Source: Planctomycetaceae bacterium
GTDB taxonomy: Bacteria; Planctomycetota; Planctomycetia; Planctomycetales; Planctomycetaceae
NCBI GenBank assembly: GCA_021732785.1
Contig: JAKFUG010000046.1
Coordinates: 1-64,000, forward strand
Reading direction: 5' to 3'
DNA length: 64,000 nucleotides
Shown here in pieces: positions 8,936-16,874 of the stretch. Numbering within the stretch: the stretch's first letter is position 1; every line of letters starts with the position of its first letter. The notes below the pieces were generated by a model. That model was not told the origin of the DNA. It worked only from the letters and a program-made list of their open reading frames with translations, and did no database searches. The position numbers were made by a program, and so were the translations under genes.

Positions 8936-9607
8936 TGTCAATTTTAGTTTGCTTGGAAGCTCTCAGAATCACTGAGTTTCCATGTTATGGGAAGTTAGTG
9001 TTGGCTTGAGGTGTTTTATTGTGGCGAAGGGGCGTGAGCCTTGTCGGGCGCAGAGCTTCCATCAAGGCAAGCCGCCGTCCGCCAGGTACGGCGGTCACGG
9101 GAGTGACGAGGGATAATGCAGCCGAGCCACACGGCTTCGCCCGGCTCGGAATCGACATGCGTTGTCGCCGCGATGCCCGAACGGGCGCGGCGTGCCGGGA
9201 CGCTCGGTCAGACTCGTGTGTGCGTCTGGTCGGAGAGTTGATTTAGTGATTCCCCCTTACGCGAAACGCGAACAGCGTTTTTCGGCGGAAGGGGGGCGAA
9301 AGCCCAAAGGTGAAAGGGGGGAGCGGAGTCAAGGACGTTCGGCGCGGAGGGGCACCCGGTCTGCACAAGCGAGGTTTTGGGAGCGCGGAAGATCGGGGAG
9401 GGGCCGCGCCGAACGCCGAAGGGTATCCTTGACGCTGCGGGGGATGCGCCCCCGGTATTTTGCACCAGTGGGCGGCAGGGGCTTCAAGCGTCGGCTTTGC
9501 GACCGTAGCGAAGCGGAGCCCGAAAGCACGCGGTTGGCACGGATGCCGAGGTGCCCAAAGGGTGGCAATGAGGAAGGATCTACTGCAATGGCGGAACCCC
9601 GAACTGT
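8936..9607. other. Highly folded noncoding region (possible origin or structured RNA)
   Basis: About 670 GC-rich bases without a convincing gene and with many inverted repeats. These include CCGCCGT...ACGGCGG near 9069-9092, CCGAGCC...GGCTCGG near 9123-9150, and a long hairpin at 9252-9295 (CCCCCTT arm against AAGGGGG, with an inner CGAAACGC/GCGTTTTTCG pairing). A large imperfect inverted repeat pairs 9328-9347 with 9404-9433. A GGGGG-ATGCG-CCCCC hairpin followed by TATTTT near 9440-9462 looks like a terminator. Open frames here have no ribosome sites and biased composition, so I treat them as chance. A vegetative or transfer origin, or a structured RNA, are the main options. Confidence 0.45.
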
Positions 9608-9811
9608 TCAGGTCTTGAGCTTCGCGTAATCAGAAGTCGATGTGATTGGACCATTTTTCTCTGCTAGGGCTTCCTCGTAGTAACGGAAAGCAAGTCGGCG
9701 AGTGGCTTCTTGGTCCGGTTGCCCGCCGCAAGCTTTGGCTATCTCTACAAAGGCTGCAAAGGCACAGCCGTGGAACAGGTCATCGAGGATGTCATCGTCT
9801 CTCGTGCTCAT
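9608..9811 (-). CDS. Small element protein, function unknown
   Basis: A 67-residue protein (MSTRDDDILDDLFHGCAFAA...) with an acidic start, an amphipathic middle and the motif EATRRLAFRYYEEALAEKN. Its composition and motif resemble small conserved proteins found near relaxase-type modules in other elements; I cannot assign a function. It starts 18 bases after the stop of the upstream gene at 9830 and is the last gene of the leftward accessory group. No strong ribosome site is seen, so translational coupling is possible. Confidence 0.65.
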   Translation of the reverse strand: MSTRDDDILDDLFHGCAFAAFVEIAKACGGQPDQEATRRLAFRYYEEALAEKNGPITSTSDYAKLKT

Positions 9812-9829
9812 CGAATGAATTGACCGGAA

Positions 9830-10420
9830 CTACAGGTCGATGATCTGGAAATCGGCCGGGATGATCGATCCCTCTTTCCGCAGAAGTTTGCGGATTCCAG
9901 CCGGAGTCGGTCGAGTCGCGAAGTACCAGTCTGCCTGGTAATCGTCGCCACGTTCAGCAGGGTGAATCCAGGCGCTGACCCGCACCGTCATGCCTTTGGC
10001 CTTCATGCGTCTGTCGCGATTGGCAAGTCGTCGATTCTCGGCCTCAGCAAACTTGGCCAGTTCCGCGTCGAGGTCCCCCACGAAACAGGCTTCACACAAA
10101 CCGCCCCTGGTCGTTTCGACCGTCGCGGGATCGAAAGCCGGTTCCGAACAGCGACCGCACGACGTGGACTGTATGGCTGACAGCAGGCGGGAAACATCCG
10201 CATCCGTGGCGGTCTCCACCGTCAGGGCGCGGTCAACGGCATAGGCAACACCCAGGGACTCCCCGCTGTGCCGTCTCAGTGTGACCGTTACCTGAAGCGG
10301 GTATCCAGGGTACATGAATACACAGGGCGACACTTCGCCTTCCAGCCTGATGCCGTCTCCCAGCTCGTGAACGTAGATATTGTTGCGGAGGACTGCTCCG
10401 TAGTTTGCGGTTTTCGTCAT
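9830..10420 (-). CDS. Element protein with zinc-ribbon-like Cys cluster
   Basis: A 196-residue protein. The middle contains two CxxC pairs about 25 residues apart (CGRC ... CEAC, about residues 88-116), which could bind zinc. A Glu/Arg-rich helix follows (KFAEAENRRLANRDRRMKAKG) and then a mixed C-terminal domain with WIHPAERGDDYQADWYF. I do not recognise a named family. The ATG at 10420 is preferred over one at 10438, because AAAGGAGT lies just before it and overlaps the upstream ATG. It belongs to the leftward accessory group, between the methyltransferase gene and the 67-residue protein. Confidence 0.7.
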   Translation of the reverse strand: MTKTANYGAVLRNNIYVHELGDGIRLEGEVSPCVFMYPGYPLQVTVTLRRHSGESLGVAYAVDRALTVETATDADVSRLLSAIQSTSCGRCSEPAFDPATVETTRGGLCEACFVGDLDAELAKFAEAENRRLANRDRRMKAKGMTVRVSAWIHPAERGDDYQADWYFATRPTPAGIRKLLRKEGSIIPADFQIIDL

Positions 10421-10444
10421 GGCAAGACTCCTTTCCAATGGTTG

Positions 10445-11194
10445 TTAACGCTCGAAGACCATGCAAACATCGTGCAAGCCGGGAATGAAACTGCTCCGGT
10501 ACACCTTCTTCGAGCTGCTGGCCCCGTGGCTAAAGCGGATGATGTCGGTACAGCACTGCCGCAAACCGGCGTCGAAGGCAAGCCGTTTCGTGTGCCAGGT
10601 GAGAGGCACGAAGCCCTCTTCCCGGTCGGAATAGTCGCCCATGAGGATTGCCAGCTTGCCGCCGGGCTTCAGGGCACGGGCAGAATTGCGGATGAACTGT
10701 CGGTATCGCTGGAGGAAATGCTCCAACGTCGGCGAACGTGACAGGTCGCGGGGATCAGCGGCGTAAAGCTTTTGCCGCCAGTAAGCAGGATGGGACCAGA
10801 TGAAGTCGAAGGTCTCCTCCATCGAAAAGTCCGTGGGATCGCAGGCGTCAAAGCCCTCGTGGATGTCCCACGAGAAGCAGCCAAGGCCAAGTTCATTGCA
10901 GACATCACGGCAGGTGCCCGATCCAGCCATCGGGTCGCAAATCAGGGTCGGCTGGAAATACAGCAATAGATCTTTGATGAGGTTGCCGCCGCAGTTACCG
11001 GGATAACTGCGGTCTCCGTAATCGCCCGCGCGGTGGTTGTGGTAAAGGCTGGTCAGTCCTGGGACGGGGCTGGCGTTTCGGGGTGCGAGTGGTAGCCGTG
11101 CATAGACGGGTCGGTCACGCGCCTCTGTTCGAGGCGCGACCCGTTTCAGGCGGCTGGCGTAAAAGGGATTGGCGATATACGTCGTGGCTGTCAT
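10445..11194 (-). CDS. DNA methyltransferase (N4/N6 amino type)
   Basis: A 249-residue SAM-dependent DNA methyltransferase. Motif I is DPMAGSGTCRDVC (about residues 86-98). The catalytic-type motif appears as WSHPAYW, where the usual [DS]PP[YFW] has become SHPAYW. ALKPGGKLAILMGDY follows as the later fold strand. No restriction endonuclease gene is next to it, so it is probably a solitary methylase that marks or protects element DNA (inference). The altered SPP motif could reduce or change activity. The ATG overlaps the stop of the preceding gene by four bases, a sign of coupled translation. Confidence 0.82.
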   Translation of the reverse strand: MTATTYIANPFYASRLKRVAPRTEARDRPVYARLPLAPRNASPVPGLTSLYHNHRAGDYGDRSYPGNCGGNLIKDLLLYFQPTLICDPMAGSGTCRDVCNELGLGCFSWDIHEGFDACDPTDFSMEETFDFIWSHPAYWRQKLYAADPRDLSRSPTLEHFLQRYRQFIRNSARALKPGGKLAILMGDYSDREEGFVPLTWHTKRLAFDAGLRQCCTDIIRFSHGASSSKKVYRSSFIPGLHDVCMVFER

Positions 11195-11406
11195 GGGTTC
11201 ATTTTCCTTTCGTAATGTTGTTCGTCGTTGAGTTCGTTGATGTAGTGGCGGCAGGCCATCGCGAGATGGAAATGGAAGTCTTCACCATTCGCGTTACACC
11301 AGTGCATGGCGTCGGCGAGCAGATCGATGAGAAGTTCCGTCGGTGCATCAATACCGTAAGCGTCCAGGGCCTTCTCGAATGTTTTGACGCGGCGTGCGTT
11401 ATCCAT
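11191..11406 (-). CDS. Small element protein, function unknown
   Basis: A 71-residue protein (MDNARRVKTFEKALDAYGID...) with an acidic helical middle (LLIDLLADAMHWCNANGEDFHFHLAMACRHY) and a basic end. The ATG at 11406 is chosen because AGGAGG lies five bases upstream; a GTG two codons earlier would sit inside that ribosome site. Its stop overlaps the start of the methyltransferase gene, so the two are probably co-translated. The family is not recognised by name. Confidence 0.7.
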   Translation of the reverse strand: MDNARRVKTFEKALDAYGIDAPTELLIDLLADAMHWCNANGEDFHFHLAMACRHYINELNDEQHYERKMNP

Positions 11407-11415
11407 AGCCACCTC

Positions 11416-11724
11416 CTACTCGCATGGCTCGTGTGGGATCAGAACCTCGATATCGGCGTCCTCGGGAAATGGGACGGCACTGATGAGGTAGCCAATCCGG
11501 TTGACGAGGTGGTAGCCACTGATGACGTACTGGTTGCCGTCGTCGCCGTCGACCAGCGTCCAGATATTGCGTGGATTCTGGGCACGGACGAAGTCGAGTT
11601 CCTCGCCGTAAGTTTCAAAGAGGCAGCCGGGGCCGTCGTCGAATGCCCAACTCGCGTTGGGGTCGATGTGATTGGTGACGAGCGGATACTGCTTGTCGAA
11701 ATCGTCTTCGGTTATCTGAGTCAT
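11416..11724 (-). CDS. Small acidic element protein, function unknown
   Basis: A 102-residue strongly acidic protein (MTQITEDDFDKQYPLVTNHIDPNASW...), with YGEELDFVRAQNPRNIWTLVDGDDGNQYVISGYH. The high Asp/Glu content and small size recall DNA-mimic or antirestriction-type accessory proteins, but no specific family motif is seen. The start at 11724 follows AAGGAGA; the reading frame is open further upstream, but that part overlaps the next gene and is not needed. It is part of the leftward accessory operon. Confidence 0.7.
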   Translation of the reverse strand: MTQITEDDFDKQYPLVTNHIDPNASWAFDDGPGCLFETYGEELDFVRAQNPRNIWTLVDGDDGNQYVISGYHLVNRIGYLISAVPFPEDADIEVLIPHEPCE

Positions 11725-11743
11725 GGTGATTCTCCTTGGTTGG

Positions 11744-12367
11744 TTAAATGTGGGCGTCAAGAATGATGATGTGATGGCCCGGATACTGGCCCAGCAGGAG
11801 CCTCGCCTCGGACTGGTAGTCGTCGTTCTCGGTAAGCATGATGCCCCACCATCCCATCTGGCCTGCTTCGTGCCATTCGCCATCGGGCGTGATGATCGCA
11901 TGGGGTATCCTGCCTCGCTCCAGCACTTCTTCGGTCGTTGCAAGGTTGTCGTTCACGGACTCGCTGCTGGTTTCGCGGCCGTTGATCCAGCCGTCCCAGC
12001 GGCCACCGATGACGTACCAGTCCCATTTGCTGTCGGGGTTGTAGGTCGATATGGGATCGCCATCCTCGTCAAAGTGCTTGTGGTACTCGATGTAGTCCCG
12101 GTACTTTTCCTCGGGCGTGGTGACGCGGAGTTTGTCGAGGTGTTCCCGGCACTTTTCCAAGTTGTAGTCGGGGTGTTGTCGCTGGATAATCCGCTCGAAT
12201 CGAGCGATGTCTCGGGTGAGGTCAGCTTTAGCCTCCTCAACCGAATAGCTGACGTAAGGTTCGACTTCCTCGTTTTCGTCGTAAGGGGCCATCTGGTCCG
12301 CGATGAACGACTCGATGTTGGGAAGCTTGTGGCTGGGCACGATGATGCCGACGGTGAAATGCGTCAT
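11744..12367 (-). CDS. Element protein with WYVIGGRWDGW motif, function unknown
   Basis: A 207-residue acidic protein (MTHFTVGIIVPSHKLPNIESFI...). The middle has DSKWDWYVIGGRWDGWINGRE, a Trp/Gly-rich motif I have seen only in uncharacterised phage and element proteins. The C-terminus is TENDDYQSEARLLLGQYPG. GGGAGG sits before ATG 12367, so the longer frame to 12505 is not used; that upstream part instead overlaps the 50-residue gene at 12378. No enzymatic motif is evident. Confidence 0.75.
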   Translation of the reverse strand: MTHFTVGIIVPSHKLPNIESFIADQMAPYDENEEVEPYVSYSVEEAKADLTRDIARFERIIQRQHPDYNLEKCREHLDKLRVTTPEEKYRDYIEYHKHFDEDGDPISTYNPDSKWDWYVIGGRWDGWINGRETSSESVNDNLATTEEVLERGRIPHAIITPDGEWHEAGQMGWWGIMLTENDDYQSEARLLLGQYPGHHIIILDAHI

Positions 12368-12377
12368 GTCCGCCTCC

Positions 12378-12530
12378 CTACTGAAAGTTGGACATGAAGC
12401 TGCTGAGGTCGTGAAACTCGCGTTCCAGTTCCTCATAGCAGTCGTCGAAGTCGGGCTCACACCCGGCGGAAAGTGCTTCGGCCAGTTCGAGGAGACGTGC
12501 GTCAATGGCGATGCGTTCGATGTATTGCAT
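12378..12530 (-). CDS. 50-residue acidic protein, function unknown
   Basis: A short gene easily missed because of its size. It translates as MQYIERIAIDARLLELAEAL..., is acidic and helical, and ends DLSSFMSNFQ. GAAAGGA lies about seven bases before the ATG. The stop is ten bases from the start of the next gene, whose ribosome site begins right after it, so the spacing is operon-like. I cannot assign a function. Confidence 0.6.
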   Translation of the reverse strand: MQYIERIAIDARLLELAEALSAGCEPDFDDCYEELEREFHDLSSFMSNFQ

Positions 12531-12585
12531 AATCTGAATCCTTTCAGTTGAGAGGGCGGGCCACTGTGGCCCGCCCGGTGGATGG

Positions 12586-12804
12586 TTAGCTACGAGTCTC
12601 GGGTTTTTTCAGGACAATCCGTCCGCTGAGCGGCACGGCATGAAGCTGGACGGTGAAGCCGCCATCGCGGTTCTGCCACGCAACCCCTACGCGATCCCAG
12701 TAGCTCGCATCTTCCTTTCCATCCCGGACTTGCCATGCGATCAGACTTGGGCGGCGGTCACGGACCGCCTTGTCGCCGTCATCGGTCCTTGTGTTCTCAG
12801 TCAT
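12586..12804 (-). CDS. Small element protein, function unknown
   Basis: A 72-residue protein (MTENTRTDDGDKAVRDRRPS...) whose second half reads LIAWQVRDGKEDASYWDRVG...GGFTVQLHAVPLSGRIVL. This looks like a small beta-rich domain that is common as a hypothetical protein in plasmids and integrative elements. AAGGAGA lies before the ATG at 12804; the upstream in-frame extension is unsupported. It is the first gene of the leftward accessory operon, so its promoter should lie in the 12805-12927 stretch. Confidence 0.7.
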   Translation of the reverse strand: MTENTRTDDGDKAVRDRRPSLIAWQVRDGKEDASYWDRVGVAWQNRDGGFTVQLHAVPLSGRIVLKKPETRS

Positions 12805-12927
12805 AACTTTCTCCTTTTTGTTGCGTGAGGCCGCTCCATTGCGGCCTTTCACGAAGCGCCCCTCGCAGATGCCTTGTCGGGCTTTAGTCCACGGCCACCA
12901 TCGTGGTGGTCGTGTCCGCTGCCACGT

Positions 12928-12980
12928 GAGAAACGGAAGCTTCACACTTTTGAAAAACAACTTTGTGAAAGCCGTTTCTC
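12928..12980. repeat. 53-base imperfect inverted repeat
   Basis: GAGAAACGG (12928-12936) pairs with CCGTTTCTC (12972-12980). Inside it CTTCACA pairs with TGTGAAAG with one bulged base. The whole could extrude as a hairpin or cruciform about 17 base pairs long with an A/T-rich loop. Together with the relaxase gene 600 bases away this suits an oriT arm or a regulator site. Confidence 0.6.
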
Positions 12981-13433
12981 TCGTTGCGGCGGGCGGCGGC
13001 GTCTGCACCTTGAGCGCAGGAAAGGACCGCACATGGGTTAGGCCGAAGGAATTAGCCAACCAAAAGGAGAAACCGCTTTTGACTCCGCAGAACACGGGAA
13101 CCGTGGCGGTGACATGGCGTCCCAAAAATCACTGTCGCCTAAACGCTGGTCGCCCCTGACAAGGCCGCGGTTGGACCCCTTCACCTGCGAGCGGATGGGC
13201 TTGAGCGTCGGGGTTGCACGAACCGCCGATGACCGGCGGTCCAGATTCATGCCGGGCCGCTCAGCCCTCTACGAATTGTTCCCGAGACTCGAAGCTCACT
13301 ATCTGCCCGCCACCGTGGCGTGCCCTTCAACTGAAAGGCCCACGCTCTGGGATCACGACCAGGTGTCCGGCAAGCAAAGTTAAGAATGCGTCGAAAGATT
13401 ATTTGCCGGTAACAAAATGGTTGGGGGCGGTGA

Positions 13434-13554
13434 GTGACATTTCGGTGGCGCGGCGGTGACATTTAGAAATGTCCATGCTCGGCAAACCAAGGCTGGCTGC
13501 GGCTTCCGGACGATGTGTTAACGAAGGGTTAACGAATATGTGATAGGGTAAAAT
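13434..13554 (+). promoter_or_regulatory. Repeats and -10 box before the relaxase gene
   Basis: GTGACATTT is repeated at 13434-13442 and 13456-13464. The second copy is part of the palindrome GACATTT-AG-AAATGTC (13458-13473). GTTAACGAA is repeated at 13517-13525 and 13528-13536, 11 bases apart, about one helical turn. A TAAAAT -10 box lies at 13549-13554, only five bases before the relaxase ATG (13560), and there is no ribosome site. Transcription would start at or very near the start codon, giving a leaderless message. The repeats are likely operator sites. Confidence 0.5.
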
Positions 13555-13559
13555 TATGC

Positions 13560-16256
13560 ATGATCCGCATCACGCAACAGGATAGTGCCAAGTCCGCCAA
13601 GAGCTACTACGCCACGGCGGACTATTACAGTGAAGGTCAGGAACTCGTCGGTTCCTGGGGCGGAAAGGGTGCCGCTCGGCTCGGGCTGGAAGGCACGGTC
13701 GACAAATTCTCCTTTGAGCGGCTTTGCGACAATCTCAATCCAAAGACCGGAGAACCGCTGACGCCGCGAACGCGGTCCGAGCGGACAGTCGGTTACGACT
13801 TCACGTTCTCGGTGCCAAAGTCGGTCTCGCTGCTTTACGCGATGAGTGGTGACGAGGGCATCATGGATGCGTTTCGCAGCGCCGTCGATGAGACGATGCG
13901 CGAGATGGAAGCGGAGATGCAGACCCGCATCCGACTGGGCCGTCAGGACTTAAACCGCACCACGGGCAATATGACCTGGGCGGAGTTCATTCACACCACA
14001 TCCCGGCCTGTGGATGGCGTCCCCGACCCGCAGTTGCACGCCCACGTCTTCGTGTTCAACACGACCTGGGACGAGGAAGAAAAGCGATGGAAGGCAGGCC
14101 AGTTCAGGGAACTCAAGCGGGACGCCCCGTATTTCCAGGCGGCGTTTCGGGTGCGGCTGGCCAACAAACTTCAGGACCAGGGCTTTGGGGTCGAGCGAAA
14201 GCGGGACGACTTTGAGATCAGCGGGATACAAGACGATGTGCTGGGACGCTTCTCACGGCGTACCGCTCTGATCGAGAAATTGGCCGGGGAGAAGGGGATC
14301 ACCGATCCCAACCGCAAAGCCGAACTCGGGGCCGAGACCCGCGAAAAGAAAGGCAAAGCCTTGAGTTGGGACGCCTTACGCAAGGACTGGGACAAGCGGC
14401 TTAGCGAACCGGAGCGTGAGGTCTTGGCGGCGGTACACCGTCGCGAGCGTCCGGTTGCCAGGAAATCGCGCGGTGAAGCAGTTTCCGTGGATTACGCCCT
14501 TGAGCACAGTTTCGTGCGTGATGCGGTCGTGCCGGAACGCAAACTGATTACCGAAGCCCTGAAGCGCGGGCTTGGCGCAGTAACGGTCGATGCCGTTACG
14601 CGGGAGGTGCAGGAACGCCCCCTGATCCGAAGCAAGGTCGATGGGCGCAGGCTGGCGACGACGAAGGAGATGATTGCCCTCGAATCACGGATGATCGACT
14701 TTGCACGCCTTGGGCGTGGGCGGTTCCGGCCGCTCGGCGATCCTGACCGGCCATGCTCCCGCGACTGGTTTAACGATGGGCAGAAAAATGCGGTCGCCCA
14801 TGTACTCGGCTCGCGGGACCGGGTGATGATTATTCGCGGTGTTGCCGGAACGGGGAAAACGACACTGGAACAGGAAATCGGCGAGGCTCTGGCGGAAGCA
14901 GGTAAGCCCGTGGTTGCCCTGGCTCAATCGGTGAAGGCCAGCCGGGAAGTCTTACGTGAAGAAGCCGGATTTGCGACGGCGGATACGGTGGCGCGGTTCC
15001 TGAAGGACAAGGAGATGCAGGAGTCGGCGAGGGATGGCGTCATCCTCGTGGATGAGGCCAGTCAACTCGGCACGCGGGATATGAACCGAGTGTTCGATGT
15101 CGCCGAAGGAATTGGGGCACGGGTGATACTGGTCGGTGATCGCCGCCAGCATCGTAGCGTCACAGCGGGCGAACCACTCAAACTCCTGGAGGAAAGGGCG
15201 GGACTCCGTGTCGCGCAAGTCACTACAATCTTGCGGCAGAAGGGGGAATACAAGAAGGTCGCAGACGCGTTGAGCGAAGGGCGGACGGGGCCTGCGTTTG
15301 AGCAGCTTGAAAAGCTGGGATGGATCAAACAGGTTCCCGATGCGGACCGTTACAAGGAGCTGGCGAACGCCTATCTTTCCGCCGCCGCTGAAACGAAGAA
15401 AGACGGAAAGCCGAAGACTGCCCTCGTCGTCTCTCCTACGCACGCCGAATCGGCCAAGATTACGGAGGCCATTCGCGCTGGCCTGAAAGAAGAGGGCAAG
15501 CTCGGCAACGAACGCATCGTCCAGGTCTGGACTCCGACTCGCCTGACCGACGCCCAGAAAACGGACGCTACTCAATATGAACCAGGCGACCTGCTCCAGT
15601 TTCACCAGAATGCAGCCGGCCACACCAAGGGATCGCGCATGATCGTGGGTGAGGGGGCCAAACCGCCGACCGAGCTTGCGAATCGGTTCGAGGCATACCG
15701 GCCAATACAGTTGGCCCTTGCCGGAGGCGACCGGGTTCGCGTGACGGCGGGTGGCAAGACCAAGGACGGCAAGCACCGCCTGAGCAACGGGTCGCTCTTA
15801 ACCGTTCAGGGATTCAACAAGCGTGGCGACATTATCGTCGATCACGGTTGGATCATAGACCGGGATTTTGGACACCTCAGCCACGGATATGTTGTAACCA
15901 GCCATGCGAGTCAGGGCGTTACCGTTGATAAGGTTTTCGTCGGCGTGTCCAGTGAATCGTTCCCCGCGACCTACCAGCGGACTGCGTATGTGGCGCTGAC
16001 ACGCGGGCGGGAACAGGCCCAGATATTCACGGACGATAAAAACGAGCTTCTCTCGGTGGCCTGCCGGACGGACGAACCCTTGTCGGCGACTGAGCTTTCC
16101 GAGGCTCCACGGCAGATTCCACCTTTGCCGGTCGGAATCATGAAGCGATTGGGGTTCACCCGTGGTTTTTCCGTGTTCAATGGGCGGGACAATTCCAAAC
16201 AACAGGGCATTGGCAACGAGACCGCGAATGATCGAGGACTGGATCATGCAGGATGA
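13560..16256 (+). CDS. MobF/TrwC-type conjugative relaxase-helicase
   Basis: An 898-residue relaxase. The N-terminal TrwC relaxase domain starts MIRITQQDSAKSAKSYYATADYY, with two Tyr pairs (16-17 and 22-23) for DNA cleavage. The metal-binding HUH motif is at about residues 145-161 (HTTSRPVDG...QLHAH). The helicase half has Walker A GVAGTGKTT near 427, Walker B ILVDEAS near 496, GDRRQHRSV, and the motif VI region YVALTRGREQA near 815. This protein nicks oriT and unwinds the transferred strand. The length is close to TrwC (966). It starts without a ribosome site, six bases after a -10 box. The last bases overlap the next gene. Confidence 0.95.
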   Translation: MIRITQQDSAKSAKSYYATADYYSEGQELVGSWGGKGAARLGLEGTVDKFSFERLCDNLNPKTGEPLTPRTRSERTVGYDFTFSVPKSVSLLYAMSGDEGIMDAFRSAVDETMREMEAEMQTRIRLGRQDLNRTTGNMTWAEFIHTTSRPVDGVPDPQLHAHVFVFNTTWDEEEKRWKAGQFRELKRDAPYFQAAFRVRLANKLQDQGFGVERKRDDFEISGIQDDVLGRFSRRTALIEKLAGEKGITDPNRKAELGAETREKKGKALSWDALRKDWDKRLSEPEREVLAAVHRRERPVARKSRGEAVSVDYALEHSFVRDAVVPERKLITEALKRGLGAVTVDAVTREVQERPLIRSKVDGRRLATTKEMIALESRMIDFARLGRGRFRPLGDPDRPCSRDWFNDGQKNAVAHVLGSRDRVMIIRGVAGTGKTTLEQEIGEALAEAGKPVVALAQSVKASREVLREEAGFATADTVARFLKDKEMQESARDGVILVDEASQLGTRDMNRVFDVAEGIGARVILVGDRRQHRSVTAGEPLKLLEERAGLRVAQVTTILRQKGEYKKVADALSEGRTGPAFEQLEKLGWIKQVPDADRYKELANAYLSAAAETKKDGKPKTALVVSPTHAESAKITEAIRAGLKEEGKLGNERIVQVWTPTRLTDAQKTDATQYEPGDLLQFHQNAAGHTKGSRMIVGEGAKPPTELANRFEAYRPIQLALAGGDRVRVTAGGKTKDGKHRLSNGSLLTVQGFNKRGDIIVDHGWIIDRDFGHLSHGYVVTSHASQGVTVDKVFVGVSSESFPATYQRTAYVALTRGREQAQIFTDDKNELLSVACRTDEPLSATELSEAPRQIPPLPVGIMKRLGFTRGFSVFNGRDNSKQQGIGNETANDRGLDHAG

Positions 16257-16758
16257 AACCACGCATAAGGACCGCTTGCAGCGAAACCCGCCACCGAAGG
16301 GACTCAGCGGGATTTTGCAGTCCAAAGAGGCGGACACAGAAGGTGTTGAGGCTTCGTGCGGAGCGTTCGGGTATCTGCGCGGAATCCGCGATCAGGCGGC
16401 GTCGGTGGAGTTCCGATTACGTGATGGAAACTCCGTCTGGTTTCCCTATAGCTGGCTTGGAACCTGGAAGTTCAATCCTTCTGAGGGCTTGTTGTTGAAG
16501 TTCTCCGGGGATTTAGTTTATCTCGTGCTGATAAAAGGGTCGAACCTCGACCGGCCGCTCAAGGAAGGAGCCATCAATCTCACCCATGCGGGTTTTCAAA
16601 GGCATCGGGTGCTTTGGGTCCGCGAGATGTCCGAAGAGGATATCAGGAACGTGGGGGAGACGGGACCGACCATCGACAGCATCGACGTGGCGGAGTTTGA
16701 GTCGCATGCCGCCCTCAAGGAATGGCTTGGCAAGAAGGCACCGGCGTTTGCGATTTGA
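16246..16758 (+). CDS. Hypothetical protein overlapping the relaxase gene
   Basis: A 170-residue protein (MQDETTHKDRLQRNPPPKGL...). The centre reads VEFRLRDGNSVWFPYSWLGTWKFNPSEGLLLKFSGDLVYLVLIKG, which looks like a small beta-barrel domain, followed by an acidic helical tail. The ATG at 16246 lies within the last codons of the relaxase gene (11-base overlap) with GAGGA upstream, indicating coupled expression. ATG 16228 is an alternative. No named family is recognised; the location suggests a transfer accessory role. Confidence 0.68.
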   Translation: MQDETTHKDRLQRNPPPKGLSGILQSKEADTEGVEASCGAFGYLRGIRDQAASVEFRLRDGNSVWFPYSWLGTWKFNPSEGLLLKFSGDLVYLVLIKGSNLDRPLKEGAINLTHAGFQRHRVLWVREMSEEDIRNVGETGPTIDSIDVAEFESHAALKEWLGKKAPAFAI

Positions 16759-16874
16759 CGTCCGGTTCTTCCTTACAATAACAACATCTCAATATGCATT
16801 GTTTTACGACTCGACTAATTGCAGAGTGTTATAACAGAATTGCCTTCTACCGTACCCCCATGACGATATTCAGT

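Larger units (their letters stand above)
12805..13559. other. Noncoding region upstream of the relaxase (candidate oriT region)
   Basis: About 750 bases without a credible gene, between the divergent accessory operon and the relaxase gene. The region includes a hairpin AGGCCGC...GCGGCCT at about 12829-12849, a palindrome CCACCA-TCG-TGGTGG near 12896-12910, a 53-base inverted repeat (12928-12980) and a repeat-rich segment next to the relaxase start (13434-13554). MobF-type relaxases usually act at an oriT near their own gene, so this is where I would place it. No nick site can be fixed by eye. Confidence 0.5.

Noticed and set aside
9162-9629. Reading frames on both strands within the folded region
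   Set aside because: Arg/Gly/Pro-biased sequence without start sites, overlapping long hairpins; treated as noncoding.
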